Assembly (NCBI RefSeq): GCF_030817015.1
Contig: NZ_JAUSYS010000002.1
Span: forward strand, 97,148 to 161,147
Source: Arthrobacter sp. V1I7
GTDB taxonomy: Bacteria; Actinomycetota; Actinomycetes; Actinomycetales; Micrococcaceae
Reading direction: 5' to 3'
Length of the DNA stretch: 64,000 bases
The position numbers were made by a program, and so were the translations under genes. The notes under the pieces were generated by a model that saw only the letters and a program-made list of their open reading frames with translations, searched no databases and was not told the DNA's origin. This document shows, piece by piece, positions 28,589 through 37,688 of this stretch. Every line of letters begins with the position of its first letter. The first letter of the stretch is position 1.

Positions 28589-28648
28589 ACGCAGTGCTAG
28601 GGCTTGGGCGGCAGTACGAGCCGTAGTGGCGCAGACCTAGCACTGCGT
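28589..28648. repeat. 13-bp perfect inverted repeat at the end of the IS remnant
   Basis: ACGCAGTGCTAGG at 28589-28601 and CCTAGCACTGCGT at 28636-28648 form perfect arms around 34 bases. The right arm lies in the C-terminal part of the decayed transposase frame. It may be a fold-back made when the element's end was duplicated, or a terminator structure. Confidence 0.5.
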
Positions 28649-29456
28649 GGACGGCGGCCCCGGAGCGGTCGGTGATGGCCACCTTGTCGTATCGGGTGGC
28701 GATGCTGCGCCATTGTTTGAAGATGTTGCAGGACTGCTCCACCATGGACCGGCCCTAGTGGGCATCGCGGTCGAAGTCCACGGGGCGGCCGCCGCGGGCG
28801 CCTTCGCGTTTGCGGTTGGCGATCTGGACCCTGGGCTCGGGAATGACGGTCTTGATTTTCCGGGCCCGCAACAACTCACGGTATGGCCATGGAGGACTAG
28901 CCCTTGTCACCCATCAGGCGTCGGGGCGCGCGAGACGTTGATGGCCAATGACGTGGGCCAACATCCGCGAGTCCGAGCCCTGGCCCGGTCCGATGATGAA
29001 TGCCAGGGGCCTGCCGTTCCCGTCGCAGGCCTGATGGATCTTCGCGCACAGCCCGCCCCGGGAAGGGCCGAAGGAGTGGTCGTAAGGCTCGGTCCAGCGA
29101 TTCTGGTAATTCAGCGGATCCCCCTGTACTGCGGGAAGGTTCGTTCCGTGCTGGTGGACGCGGTTGATCCTGGTGTCCACGACACGGTTCCGTCGATTTC
29201 CCGGGGCGTCGGCGTGGGTCAGCAGCACAGCGTGGACCCGGTCCCAGTGCCCCTCTGCCGCGAAACGACGGTGGCGCTTCCACACGGTCTGCCACCCACC
29301 GGACTGCTCCGGCAGGTCCAGCCACGCGATTCCGCACGGGTACCGGTAAGCGATGCCCTTGACGACCTGACGGGTGGTTCCGGAGCGGCGCCCGCGCCGG
29401 ACATCAGAACGCGGCAGAACGGCTCAACGCGGGCCCACTGATCATTAGTAACAACC
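28639..29456 (-). pseudogene. Decayed IS5-family (IS427-like) transposase
   Basis: Read across frames on the minus strand, the pieces reconstruct an IS5-type DDE transposase. From the right end: TNDQWARVEP, then GIAWLDLPEQSGGWQTVWKR-like, RFAAEGHWDRVHAVLLTHAD (about 29200-29285), VVDTRINRVHQHGTNLP, SFGPSRGGLCAKIHQACDGN, GRPLAFIIGPGQGSDSRM, then in another frame VEQSCNIFKQWRSIATRYDK and AAVHAVLGLRH near 28640. At least two frame changes and an internal stop after the first catalytic part make it inactive. No matching terminal repeats were recognised at both ends, so the limits of the original element are uncertain. Confidence 0.75.
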
Positions 29457-29624
29457 TGAACACGAGCGGCACGCTCCAAAGTTTTCCAGCCAAGAGTCCG
29501 CCTATTTGGGAGACGCACCCTACGCCCCCCCAGCAGTTCCGGGGTTTCATCTTCGTCCTTACCACGCAACATTGCCTGTACAGTGTCGAGTCATGACCGG
29601 CCGAGATGAAGAATGGAGAGACCT

Positions 29625-30275
29625 ATGAGTAGCGGAATTGGCCGTCGAAGACGAGCCGCTCAAATGGGGACCTCAAACGTTTCTTACCACGAAAGGCGTC
29701 AGCAGATTTTCGAGGCGGCTGGCCATGTTTTCAAGAAGCAAGGCTTCCGTGGCACGAGTCTTTCGGACATTGCTGACTTTATGAATACGGACCGGGCGAA
29801 CCTCTACTACTACGTTGGCAGCAAAGTTGAGCTACTCGACGGCGTCGTCTCCGATCCCGTCCGGGCGAACCTTGAGCGAGCAAGGGAGATCAGAGACTCT
29901 GATCTCGGGACCAAGGAAAAGCTCCGCACGCTGATGGTGGAACTAATGGAGTCATATGAGCGACATTATCCTTTCCTGTACGTGTATATTCAGGAGAACC
30001 TGAGCCAAATGCAGGGGCGCGACGCTACCTGGGCCCGGTCCATGCGCGACATCAACCGGGAATACGAGCGGATCGTCGTTCAGACCGTGGAAGATGGCAT
30101 GAAAGAGGGCGTCTTCCGGAGTAATGCGCCGGCTTCCGTTATCGCCTATGGAATTTTCGGGCTGCTTGCGTGGACGAGTCGGTGGTTCGATCCGAAGAAC
30201 GCGCCAGCCAGCGCCCAGGCAGTCGGTGTGGCCTACGCGGACCTGGTACTTGATGGCCTGGTCGTCAGAAATTAG
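29625..30275 (+). CDS. TetR-family transcriptional regulator
   Basis: A 216-residue regulator. ATG 29625 is preceded by GGAGAG (29615-29620), which is better than ATG 29613. After a basic N-terminal tail (GIGRRRRAAQMGTSNVS), the helix-turn-helix is TSLSDIADFMNTDRANLYYYV; the C-terminal half is a ligand-binding helical domain with the YERHYPFLYVYIQENL stretch seen in several aromatic- or fatty-acid-responsive TetR proteins. It lies beyond an IS remnant from the GMC/flavin reductase/LLM genes; the two TCAAYA-N4-TGTTGA sites there are candidate targets. It ends tail-to-tail with the conjugation operon (11-base overlap). Confidence 0.85.
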   Translation: MSSGIGRRRRAAQMGTSNVSYHERRQQIFEAAGHVFKKQGFRGTSLSDIADFMNTDRANLYYYVGSKVELLDGVVSDPVRANLERAREIRDSDLGTKEKLRTLMVELMESYERHYPFLYVYIQENLSQMQGRDATWARSMRDINREYERIVVQTVEDGMKEGVFRSNAPASVIAYGIFGLLAWTSRWFDPKNAPASAQAVGVAYADLVLDGLVVRN

Positions 30276-30747
30276 CCCTCTTTGCGCCGCTAGCACACAC
30301 CCTCAAGCTCTCACCTAATAGAAAATTCGGGCCTCGGGCGCGGTGTGCGGTAGGGCGCGCAAGGTCGGTCGTGCGTGGGCGCTTGTGTCCGTCGTAGGCG
30401 CATTTTTTGAACGGGCCTTCCTTGTCCATGAGGATGCGCATGTGTGGGTCGGCGTGGTTCAGCCACCAGGTGCTGATGCCGAGGGCGGGCTCCAGCCGTA
30501 AGTGTTCCCAGGCCCGCCAGATGGCTTCCATTCGAATCAGGGCTTCGGGGTGTTTGTACCACTCGGGGCACCAGGCGTAGGCTGCGCCTTCGTTGACTTC
30601 CCGGACGTAGGACTGGGCCAGGAGCTCGGTGAAGAACTCCACGGCGCTGGAGTACACCAGCTCCGATTCGGGCTCGGCAGGGCTGTGACCGCTCGGTGTG
30701 GGCTGGGCCTCTTCGTCGCCGAAGGCGTCCCCGAATTCTTCACTCAC
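30265..30747 (-). CDS. DUF4913 family protein
   Basis: A 160-residue protein with the DUF4913 pattern: FFTELLAQSYVREVNEGAA, then WCPEWYKHPEALIRMEAIWRAWE, WWLNHADPHMRIL and GPFKKC. Such proteins are common at the end of actinobacterial conjugation operons, next to the VirD4-like gene; their role is unknown. The start is GTG 30747, which overlaps (GTGA) the stop that the coupling protein gene would use if its frameshift were corrected, strong evidence for the original gene order. The last 30 residues after the conserved region look like non-conserved readthrough into the converging tetR 3' region. Confidence 0.75.
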   Translation of the reverse strand: MSEEFGDAFGDEEAQPTPSGHSPAEPESELVYSSAVEFFTELLAQSYVREVNEGAAYAWCPEWYKHPEALIRMEAIWRAWEHLRLEPALGISTWWLNHADPHMRILMDKEGPFKKCAYDGHKRPRTTDLARPTAHRARGPNFLLGESLRVCASGAKRANF

Positions 30748-30753
30748 GCCGTG

Positions 30754-32514
30754 TCACCGTCGGTCCAGGGGTTGTGCGCGGGAACGGCAACAGGCTCGCG
30801 ATCGACCAACTCCTGGGTGGCGAGGGAGTCTTTGACTTTTTGGGCGTGGGGGGCCGTTCATCCAGGGGATGGTTTCGATCATGGTTGCCGGGGCTCCGGA
30901 GGCGAGCAGGATGGCTCGGAACCGGGGCAGTGCGGTCAGGTCGGCGACGGACAGGATCTCGTCTTTGTTCTCCTGGCGTGAGGAGGAGGACCCGTTCTTG
31001 CTGTGGCTGCGGGAGACGTTGATGTAGCTGTATTGGCCGATCAGGCGGGAGAGCTCGTCGAGGTAGCCGACTTCGGAAACACCGCCGCCGTAGATTTTCA
31101 CGTTCGACGCGGACCAGAGCTTCCGCATGCCTTCCAGAGACCAGACTTCCACGCCCTGGGACCAGGACTGCAGGATGGTCATGAGGATAATCCCGCGGGA
31201 GCCGTAGTGGCTGTACTGGTCCGGCAGGGCCTTCCATCGGCAGACGTTCGCGGCCTCATCGAGGATCCCCAGCAGAGGTGTCGCGAGCCGTCCGCCGGGC
31301 TGGGAGGTGGCGTACTTCTCGGCCGCTTCGACGACGGCGACGGTCAGGGCGGTGACGAGGGGGCCGGCGGTGCCGACGCCTTCGCGGGAGAGGCTGTAGA
31401 GCGTGCCTTTGCCGCGCACGAACTCTTCGGGGACGAACTGCGGCCGCGGGTCGGTGGCCACCGTCATGTCCCGCAGCGGGGCCACCCATTGGCTGACCTC
31501 GCGGTCGGTCAGGCAGGAAACCATTTGCCGGGCGGTGCCATAAACACCGGCCCGCTGCTTCTCCGGTTCCCGGATGTGGCCCATCACCATGTCCGAGAGC
31601 AGGTCATACCCTGCGGTCCTCAGCAGTTCTGCGGGGGCCCCGTCGTGCGGGCGGGTCAACCACGTGTAGACCTGCGTGACCGGGGCCGAGTCGAGTGAGG
31701 CGGCGAGCAGGAAGGCTTTGAGCAGGTTCTGCCCTGCCGGGTCGAAGTAGGCATCCGGCTTGGTCCCGGGTTCCCGGGAGCCGTTGGCGAAGTGCTGGGC
31801 CAGGTTCCCGGCCGTCGCTTCGTTCTTCACATAGGACAGGGGGTTCCACCACCAGGAAGGGTCTTCTTCGGCGACGGCCTGCGGGTCAAAGACCCACACC
31901 TCACCGGCCTCGGAACGGATCGGACGGGTGACGTCCACGATGTCGCGCTTGTTCGACGTGGCGATCACTGCCCCCGGTGCGTCCAGGATTGCCGGGACGG
32001 CGTAGGAGGTGGTCTTCATCGTGCGGGGACCGGCGATGAGGATCAGCATGTCCTCCCAGGACGCCCACAGCGGGCGTTTCCCGGCGACGCTGCGGCCAAG
32101 CCGCACACCCGTGGAGTTCTCTACGCCAAGCCGCACGGCCGTGGCGGTGGCCCCTTTGGTGCCCAGGTGATCGAGGTCTTTGCCGCGGCCCATGTGGGCG
32201 GCGGCCTTATCCACGCGGGTGCGCTTGTGCGCCGTTCCGGAGCGGATCACCAACACGGTCACCGTCAGGGCAATCAATATTCCGAGGAGCACGCAGGCGA
32301 CGATGGTGGACTGGACCGGCCAGGGCACCCGGCCCTTGACCAGCCCGGCCACAAGATCAATCGGGTGGGCCGGGGGCGCGGCAAGACCGGCCATCCAGGA
32401 TCCGAGATGGGCCGCGACCCAGCTGCCGCCCCCAATGACGACAGCTGCGCCGATGGCCAGCCAGATCCCCAGCCCATCGCCGAGCCCTGTGCCTTTACGG
32501 GTCGGAGCACTCAT
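30754..32514 (-). CDS. VirD4/TraG-like type IV coupling protein, apparent 3' frameshift
   Basis: A 586-residue ATPase that would bring relaxase-bound DNA to the secretion channel. Two N-terminal membrane segments (IWLAIGAAVVIGGGSWVAAH and a second near STIVACVLLGILIALTVTVL) are followed by a P-loop AGPRTMKTTSYAVPA and Walker B LLGILDEAANVC, then GGGVSEVGYLDELSRLIG. After IPWMNGP the frame runs into a C6 tract (plus-strand G6 at 30848-30853) and the ending becomes arginine-rich and unlike protein. Removing one base restores HAQKVKDSLATQELVDREPV and a natural stop at 30744-30746 overlapping the next start. The deletion/insertion could be real or a sequencing error; the ATPase core is intact. 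Confidence 0.85.
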   Translation of the reverse strand: MSAPTRKGTGLGDGLGIWLAIGAAVVIGGGSWVAAHLGSWMAGLAAPPAHPIDLVAGLVKGRVPWPVQSTIVACVLLGILIALTVTVLVIRSGTAHKRTRVDKAAAHMGRGKDLDHLGTKGATATAVRLGVENSTGVRLGRSVAGKRPLWASWEDMLILIAGPRTMKTTSYAVPAILDAPGAVIATSNKRDIVDVTRPIRSEAGEVWVFDPQAVAEEDPSWWWNPLSYVKNEATAGNLAQHFANGSREPGTKPDAYFDPAGQNLLKAFLLAASLDSAPVTQVYTWLTRPHDGAPAELLRTAGYDLLSDMVMGHIREPEKQRAGVYGTARQMVSCLTDREVSQWVAPLRDMTVATDPRPQFVPEEFVRGKGTLYSLSREGVGTAGPLVTALTVAVVEAAEKYATSQPGGRLATPLLGILDEAANVCRWKALPDQYSHYGSRGIILMTILQSWSQGVEVWSLEGMRKLWSASNVKIYGGGVSEVGYLDELSRLIGQYSYINVSRSHSKNGSSSSRQENKDEILSVADLTALPRFRAILLASGAPATMIETIPWMNGPPRPKSQRLPRHPGVGRSRACCRSRAQPLDRR

Positions 32515-34100
32515 GCCGCACCTTCTTCCCGCATCTTAGCTGGCACCTGCAATAGGGTTTCTGCCGGTGCACGCCAGCGCTTGTTGGTGTCATTCAGGGT
32601 CGCCTCGATGGAAGTGAGGCCGATCTGGACGGGGATCCCGGGGCGGCCGCCGACCTTGATCAGGAATTTCCCGCGTCCGGGGGGTTCGACGTCGCCGCCG
32701 CGGGAGTCCCAGGCGGGCGGGTCCTGCCAGGAGATGAGCTTCTGCTGTTCCTGCCGCGAGAGCGGAATCGCTGCGGTCAGCAGCGGCATCTCGGAGGCCG
32801 GGAGCCCGCCGCAGATAACCATGCCGGAGCGTTCGACGAAGCCGCGGGCTTTCATCCGGTCCTCTTCTGCCGGGAGCGCGAGCAGGTCGGACATGGTGTG
32901 GGAGATCATGACCTGCCCGACACCGACGGACCGGTTGAGCCGGGTCAGGGCGTCCACCCGGTCGACCATGCCCTTGCCGGCGCGCAGTGCCCGCCAGAGC
33001 TCGTCGAGGACGACGAAGTAGTTCCGGCGCGGTTCCAGTCCCGCGTCGGCGAGGGCGTTGGCGACGTTGACGGTGCCGAAGCCGTAGGACCAGCAGGCCA
33101 GCAGCACGGCGGCCTGCAGGTCCGTTTCGGTCTCATCGATGCTGGAGACGTCAAAGACCACGGCCCGGTCGCGCCGCATCGGGTTCGTGGTGTGCCGGGA
33201 GAAGACTTCCCCGAGTTTCCCGCCACCGGTCAGGCCAAGCAGGGTCGCTTCCAGCGCCCGGGTTTCCTGCAGGTAGACGGTCATATCCCCGCGGTCCAGC
33301 GCGACCTGGCGCAGCTCGTCCGGTGCGGCGATGATGACGTCGAGCAGGTCTTTCAGGACCGGAACACCGTCGAAGGATTCATCGAGGACGCGCAGGGCAC
33401 GGTCCAAAATGGTCTGTTCCTGATCCGTGGGCGGGTTGTTCCGGCTGATCGTGATCAGGGAAACGACCATGTTCAGGCGCCGGCCGTGGGCGTCGGCCCG
33501 GACCCGGACGGCAGCTTCGTGGTGGCCGCGCTCCTCGAGGAGCTGGGCGACCTCAATGGCCTGTCCCGGATCGAGGATGTTCAGGTAGCCGCGGTCACGG
33601 CCGAGTTCGATGACCTGCCCGCCAATGGCGCTAATGGCGTCCACGTGTTCGCCCTTCAAATCCCCGAGCACGAGGGGATGGACGCCCTGGCCGGAAAGGC
33701 CCAGCACCATGCGCCGCACGAGCGTGGACTTCCCCAGACCGGGCTTGCCCAGGACGAACGCGGAGGGGTTGGAAATCAGGTGGGCGCGCTGGAACCAGCT
33801 GATCGGATCACAGCAGACAGTGGCCTGTGTTTCCTCGTGCCGGCCCAGCGGCACACCGATCATGGGCGAGGACGTGCCCGAGGAAAACGGCCACAGCCCG
33901 CAGACCTGCACCGTGGTCCCACGGTATTCACGCACCGCCGGGACCAGTGCGGCAGCCCCGCCCCCACGGCCGCCCCAGCCGCGGGATCCCGGGACACGCA
34001 ACCGGGCCGGACGACCAGTGGCCACGCGGCGGTCACGGGCTTCGGATTCCACACCGTCAAGGAGCGAATTCTTCTTCTGCCGTCGAAAGAGCTTCTGCAT
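32511..34100 (-). CDS. VirB4-like conjugation ATPase
   Basis: A 529-residue motor ATPase of the type IV secretion channel. Walker A is LGKPGLGKSTLVRRM (about residues 115-129), and Walker B is FVVLDELWRALRAG, followed by a VGQVMISHTMSDLLAL sensor-like segment. It corresponds to the ATPase half of VirB4; the upstream gene product (SCO6880-like) resembles the N-terminal half, so the two together may replace a full-length VirB4. The N-terminus is basic with a Gly-rich stretch. Overlaps of 1-4 bases with both neighbours indicate one operon. Confidence 0.8.
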   Translation of the reverse strand: MQKLFRRQKKNSLLDGVESEARDRRVATGRPARLRVPGSRGWGGRGGGAAALVPAVREYRGTTVQVCGLWPFSSGTSSPMIGVPLGRHEETQATVCCDPISWFQRAHLISNPSAFVLGKPGLGKSTLVRRMVLGLSGQGVHPLVLGDLKGEHVDAISAIGGQVIELGRDRGYLNILDPGQAIEVAQLLEERGHHEAAVRVRADAHGRRLNMVVSLITISRNNPPTDQEQTILDRALRVLDESFDGVPVLKDLLDVIIAAPDELRQVALDRGDMTVYLQETRALEATLLGLTGGGKLGEVFSRHTTNPMRRDRAVVFDVSSIDETETDLQAAVLLACWSYGFGTVNVANALADAGLEPRRNYFVVLDELWRALRAGKGMVDRVDALTRLNRSVGVGQVMISHTMSDLLALPAEEDRMKARGFVERSGMVICGGLPASEMPLLTAAIPLSRQEQQKLISWQDPPAWDSRGGDVEPPGRGKFLIKVGGRPGIPVQIGLTSIEATLNDTNKRWRAPAETLLQVPAKMREEGAA

Positions 34101-35608
34101 TACAGGGCCTCCCTGATTTCGGTGGGCAGCAGGATGTGCCTGGGCAGCACGAGCCCGAGCGGCAGGGACGCGGCGAAGGCGGTGTCCTGCGAGCCGTAGG
34201 CCCGGCGCAGCAACACCCGGGCGGTACCTGAGGTCTGCTCGATCGCGGCCACCGCATCCGGAAGCCGGGTGGCGTCGGTGACAGTGGCAGTGATGACCAT
34301 GCCGAAGTTCACGAGCCCGGCACCCTGGGCTTCCTCCTGGGCAGTTTGTGCGGCGGAGCGGGCATCGACCAGGGCCCGGGCGCTGGGCCGGTTCCCGGAG
34401 GTGGTGCGGACGTTGGCGTTGTTCTGATCCCGCTCGACCACGGCGGCGGCCCGGGCCGAATCCATCGGACGGTAGAGCAGGGAAACGCGCTTGCGGTCGA
34501 TGTCCCCGTGCGGGGCCAGCAGCCGGGAAAGAACGGAGGAGTTCACCGATCCGCGGGGGGCGCCGGTCATGGTCCAGGAGGCAGAGAACGCGCCGTCGTG
34601 CCGGTAGTCATCCCAGCTTGCCTGCGTCGCGGAGGGGCCGACTTCGCCCCAGGTGAGGGCGACCGGGGATCCAGCGGCGTGGGCTTCATCAATGATCAAT
34701 GCCGCGGGCGGGTCGTAGGCGGTCCGGACGACTTCGCAGAGTTCCTGTGCGGACATGGGCCGGGCGATGCCGGCGCCGGTGGCCTGCAGCCGGGCACCGA
34801 GTCCGGGGATCCGGGATGCCAGGTCGCGGGCGACATCTTCGGGTTCGCGCTTCCGGGATCCGCAGCGCAGCGCGGCGCTGAAGGTCAGGGACACCCAGGC
34901 CCGGACGGTGGCCGAGCCTTCCGGATAGGTGCGGACAACCTCGCGGAGGATCGCCTTGGCGGCCTCCGGGGCACCCGGGTGGATGTTCATTTCGACCTCG
35001 TTGCGCAACCGGTAACCGGAATCCGGGGCGGTCTCCACGGTCACGGCCGCGGCCTCCAACCCGGCTTCATCCCCGAGTCCGGCGATCCAGCCGCCCCAGT
35101 TCGCCACCCACGCGTCGACCTGTTCCGGATCCACCAGGGACGCACCGTCTGGTTCGGTGGAGAAGACCACGGTGAAGTGGTTCGTGGTGGGGACGTGAAG
35201 CATGGCGAACGGGCGGTTATAGGAGTCATTGAACTCGTACAGCCGGGACTTCGCGGCCAGGCCGGGGAGCTGGAACATGCCCCACCCGGTGACCCCGAGC
35301 GGGCCGGAACGGTAGAGGTTGGTCCCGCCGGAACGGGCGAGCCGGAAGTTCATCCGCGTCGCGAACCGGTCCACGGTGGACTGCCCGTGCTTGTCCTTGA
35401 GGCTCAGCAGCAGCACGAGCAGCCCGGCGACGGCAAGGACGCTCAGGCCCGGCAGCAGGCCAAGAAACGCGAAGGTGATGATGCCGGCCAACAGACCGCT
35501 CATCACGATGCCGGTGCCGATCGCGCCCAGGCTTCCCAGCCCTGCGGAGCGGGGAACGCGCCAGTTGCCGTAGGACGGTTCCTTGTATTCGGTATTAATT
35601 GCTGCCAC
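34100..35608 (-). CDS. SCO6880-like conjugation protein (VirB4 N-terminal-half-like)
   Basis: A 502-residue protein from GTG 35608 (GGGGAGGG upstream); frames extending to 36016 overlap the VirB6 gene with Pro/Arg-rich shadow sequence. The N-terminus reads VAAINTEYKEPSYGNWRVPR, then two adjacent membrane segments (SGLLAGIITFAFLGLLPGL, SVLAVAGLLVLLLSL), a pattern of the actinobacterial SCO6880 family, combining a PrgI-like membrane part with a VirB4 N-terminal-like domain. No Walker A is seen, consistent with the ATPase being encoded by the next gene. It overlaps the VirB6-like gene by 14 bases. Confidence 0.75.
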   Translation of the reverse strand: MAAINTEYKEPSYGNWRVPRSAGLGSLGAIGTGIVMSGLLAGIITFAFLGLLPGLSVLAVAGLLVLLLSLKDKHGQSTVDRFATRMNFRLARSGGTNLYRSGPLGVTGWGMFQLPGLAAKSRLYEFNDSYNRPFAMLHVPTTNHFTVVFSTEPDGASLVDPEQVDAWVANWGGWIAGLGDEAGLEAAAVTVETAPDSGYRLRNEVEMNIHPGAPEAAKAILREVVRTYPEGSATVRAWVSLTFSAALRCGSRKREPEDVARDLASRIPGLGARLQATGAGIARPMSAQELCEVVRTAYDPPAALIIDEAHAAGSPVALTWGEVGPSATQASWDDYRHDGAFSASWTMTGAPRGSVNSSVLSRLLAPHGDIDRKRVSLLYRPMDSARAAAVVERDQNNANVRTTSGNRPSARALVDARSAAQTAQEEAQGAGLVNFGMVITATVTDATRLPDAVAAIEQTSGTARVLLRRAYGSQDTAFAASLPLGLVLPRHILLPTEIREAL

Positions 35609-36905
35609 TGGGGCCCTCCCCGGTTGAATCCTGCGCGGTCTGTTGTGCGGCCTGAGAGGCCTTGGACGCTGCTTGTGCTCCTGCGGCGACGGCGAGTCCG
35701 GCCGGGCCGGCGGCTTTCGCTGCTCCCGCCGCGGCCCCGGCACCGGCGGTGCCCGCGCCGGCTCCTGCGACTGAGCCGGCGGTGCCTGCCCCGGCGGTGC
35801 CTGCCCCGGCGGTGGCGGCGCTTCCGGTGGTGCCCTTGACGGGCGCCCCTCCGGGGCCCGTTGAGCCAGGGGTGGGTTTGCCGTTGCCGCCGTTACTGCC
35901 GCCTGTGCCCTTGCTGCCCTGTGCGCTGGCGCTCTGGCCGAGTTGGCTGCCCGGTGTGGGCGATGCGTTGCCGCGCCCACTCCCCGAGCGGCCCATCGAG
36001 ACGGCACCGGTGGCAAGGGCTCCCACCGCCGCTCCTGCTCCCCCGCCGGAACCGGAAGCGACAGCTCCGACCATCGGGGTGACGAAGCGCATCAATGCCG
36101 GCAGCGCCAGCAGCGCGACAATCATGAGGGCGAACCCGGTAATGGATCCCAGCAGGACGTTGCCGCCCGAGGATCCCATGAGCTTGAAGGCCACGGCGTA
36201 GACGACGGCCGCGGCGGGCTTGTAGAGAATGAAGGCGATGGTCCAGCCCACGGCTTTCTGGAACCATTGGCGTCCCATCTCGGTGTTGGTGAACGCAGCC
36301 GTGGTCGGCAGGATGCCGGCGAGGATCACCAGCATGCCGCCGCGGACGATCATGAGGACGATCTGCACCAGCGAGGCAAGCAAACCCACCAGGCCCAGGA
36401 TGATCAGAATGAAGACCCCGACGCCGGTCTGGTTCGTCATCACCAGGATGGCCATCGCGTGGGCGAAGCCCTTGCCGTCGGTTGCCCGGTCAATGATCGA
36501 GGCCGAGAACGCATCGGCAGCGATCACCAGAATGGAAATCACCGCCAGCCCGAGCCCGGACACCAACGTCAGGGTCAGCAGGGACCGGAGCAGGTCTTTC
36601 AACGGCGCCCCGCGCTGCTCCCAGATCATCCGGGTACCCCCAAGAATGACCGACAATACCGCCAAAGCCAGCGTCCAGTAGCCCAGTTCCGAATTGACGA
36701 ACCCGACCACAGGAGTGGGGGTGAGCCCGTCCTGGGATGCGAGGTTGGCCGTGGGCATGGACACCCAGAAAGTGGAGAGCGTCGTCACCATCTGGCTCAT
36801 GCCCTCCGTGATCGACTTGGCCAAATTGCCAATGGCGTCGTCGAGCATCCCGGAAACCGCATTGCCGCCCTGACAGATGACATCCAGGGGAACGCACTCG
36901 GCCAT
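35595..36905 (-). CDS. VirB6/TrbL-like polytopic conjugation membrane protein
   Basis: A 436-residue protein with an N-terminal soluble segment containing two cysteines (MAECVPLDVICQGG), five or six membrane helices (for example LALAVLSVILGGTRMIW, LGLVGLLASLVQIVLMIVRG, AVGWTIAFILYKPAAAVVYAV), and a long Gly/Ala/Ser-rich C-terminal tail (residues about 290-436) of low complexity. This architecture and the ALYKPAAAVVYA-type motif match VirB6/TrbL-like proteins of actinobacterial mobile elements, which form the inner-membrane channel. The tail is probably exposed and flexible. It lies 1 base from the preceding gene. Confidence 0.78.
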   Translation of the reverse strand: MAECVPLDVICQGGNAVSGMLDDAIGNLAKSITEGMSQMVTTLSTFWVSMPTANLASQDGLTPTPVVGFVNSELGYWTLALAVLSVILGGTRMIWEQRGAPLKDLLRSLLTLTLVSGLGLAVISILVIAADAFSASIIDRATDGKGFAHAMAILVMTNQTGVGVFILIILGLVGLLASLVQIVLMIVRGGMLVILAGILPTTAAFTNTEMGRQWFQKAVGWTIAFILYKPAAAVVYAVAFKLMGSSGGNVLLGSITGFALMIVALLALPALMRFVTPMVGAVASGSGGGAGAAVGALATGAVSMGRSGSGRGNASPTPGSQLGQSASAQGSKGTGGSNGGNGKPTPGSTGPGGAPVKGTTGSAATAGAGTAGAGTAGSVAGAGAGTAGAGAAAGAAKAAGPAGLAVAAGAQAASKASQAAQQTAQDSTGEGPSGSN

Positions 36906-36906
36906 G

Positions 36907-37662
36907 TCAGACCCCGGCCCATGCGATAAAGCCGCTCATGTCGCTGAGCGGGGCAACCTCGTTTATGAGCTGTCCGGCATCGGAAACCTTGACTTTCCAA
37001 TCCCCATCGAGCCACTGGAGCGGAAGAACTGCGTGAAACAATTTTCCGCCGGAGGTTTGAAAAGCCAGATCAACGTTGGCTTCGGTCGGCATGTACGACT
37101 TGAGCAGGAACCCTCGTACCTGAACGGTGTCACTTGAGCCGGTGGAAGGATCCAACGTCGTTGCTTGCTGTTTGGCTGCGTCACGCCCAGCACCGGGGGT
37201 CATGAGCTTGTCTGCCAGTTTGATATTCATTTGCTGTGACTTGGACGAGCCAAGGGCCACCAGGTTGACGGCAGAGTAGACGGCGCCGGTTGGCGAGTGA
37301 GCAAAGCAGGACCTGAATCCGCTGTCGTCCGTCAGCCCCGGCCCCAATGTCTTGGGGTCAGTGGGGGCTGCCATTTTGCCGACGAGTTCCCACTTGGACT
37401 TCGGTGCTGCGCCCAGAGCCGTCTCCGTGCTTGAGGGCAGCCCGCAAACACTCTTTCCCGCCGCGTCGGCTGACTTTGATGGCGCCGAGGAGGCACCGGC
37501 CGCTGATGAGGCCGGGGCGGGCTGGGCGGTGCTGTCTGCCTTGGGGAGGAAGAAGATCACGACGACGGCGGCGATTAGTGCGACGACCAGGGCGGCCGAG
37601 ATGATGAATCCGGGCTTGGTGAACGGGCTGCGTTCGGTACTGCTTTGGGTGGATTCGCTCAT
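36907..37662 (-). CDS. Single-pass membrane protein of the conjugation operon, unknown
   Basis: A 251-residue protein with a cytosolic N-terminus, one membrane segment (GFIISAALVVALIAAVVVIFFL, residues about 19-40), an Ala/Ser/Pro linker, and an extracytoplasmic domain of about 180 residues with two cysteines (VCGLPSS and SCFAHS) that could form a disulfide. The topology resembles small T4SS scaffold proteins such as VirB8/TcpC-type, but I see no specific motif. The domain includes NEVAPLSDMSGFIAWAGV at the end. Its place between pilin-like and VirB6-like genes supports a structural role (inference). Confidence 0.7.
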   Translation of the reverse strand: MSESTQSSTERSPFTKPGFIISAALVVALIAAVVVIFFLPKADSTAQPAPASSAAGASSAPSKSADAAGKSVCGLPSSTETALGAAPKSKWELVGKMAAPTDPKTLGPGLTDDSGFRSCFAHSPTGAVYSAVNLVALGSSKSQQMNIKLADKLMTPGAGRDAAKQQATTLDPSTGSSDTVQVRGFLLKSYMPTEANVDLAFQTSGGKLFHAVLPLQWLDGDWKVKVSDAGQLINEVAPLSDMSGFIAWAGV

Positions 37663-37688
37663 GATGAACCTCTCCGGTAGTTGCGGGT

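Noticed and set aside
35609..36016. N-terminal extension of the SCO6880-like gene to 36016
   Set aside because: The added 136 residues are Pro/Arg/Ala-rich and read through the VirB6-like gene in another frame; GTG 35608 with GGGGAGGG is the better start.
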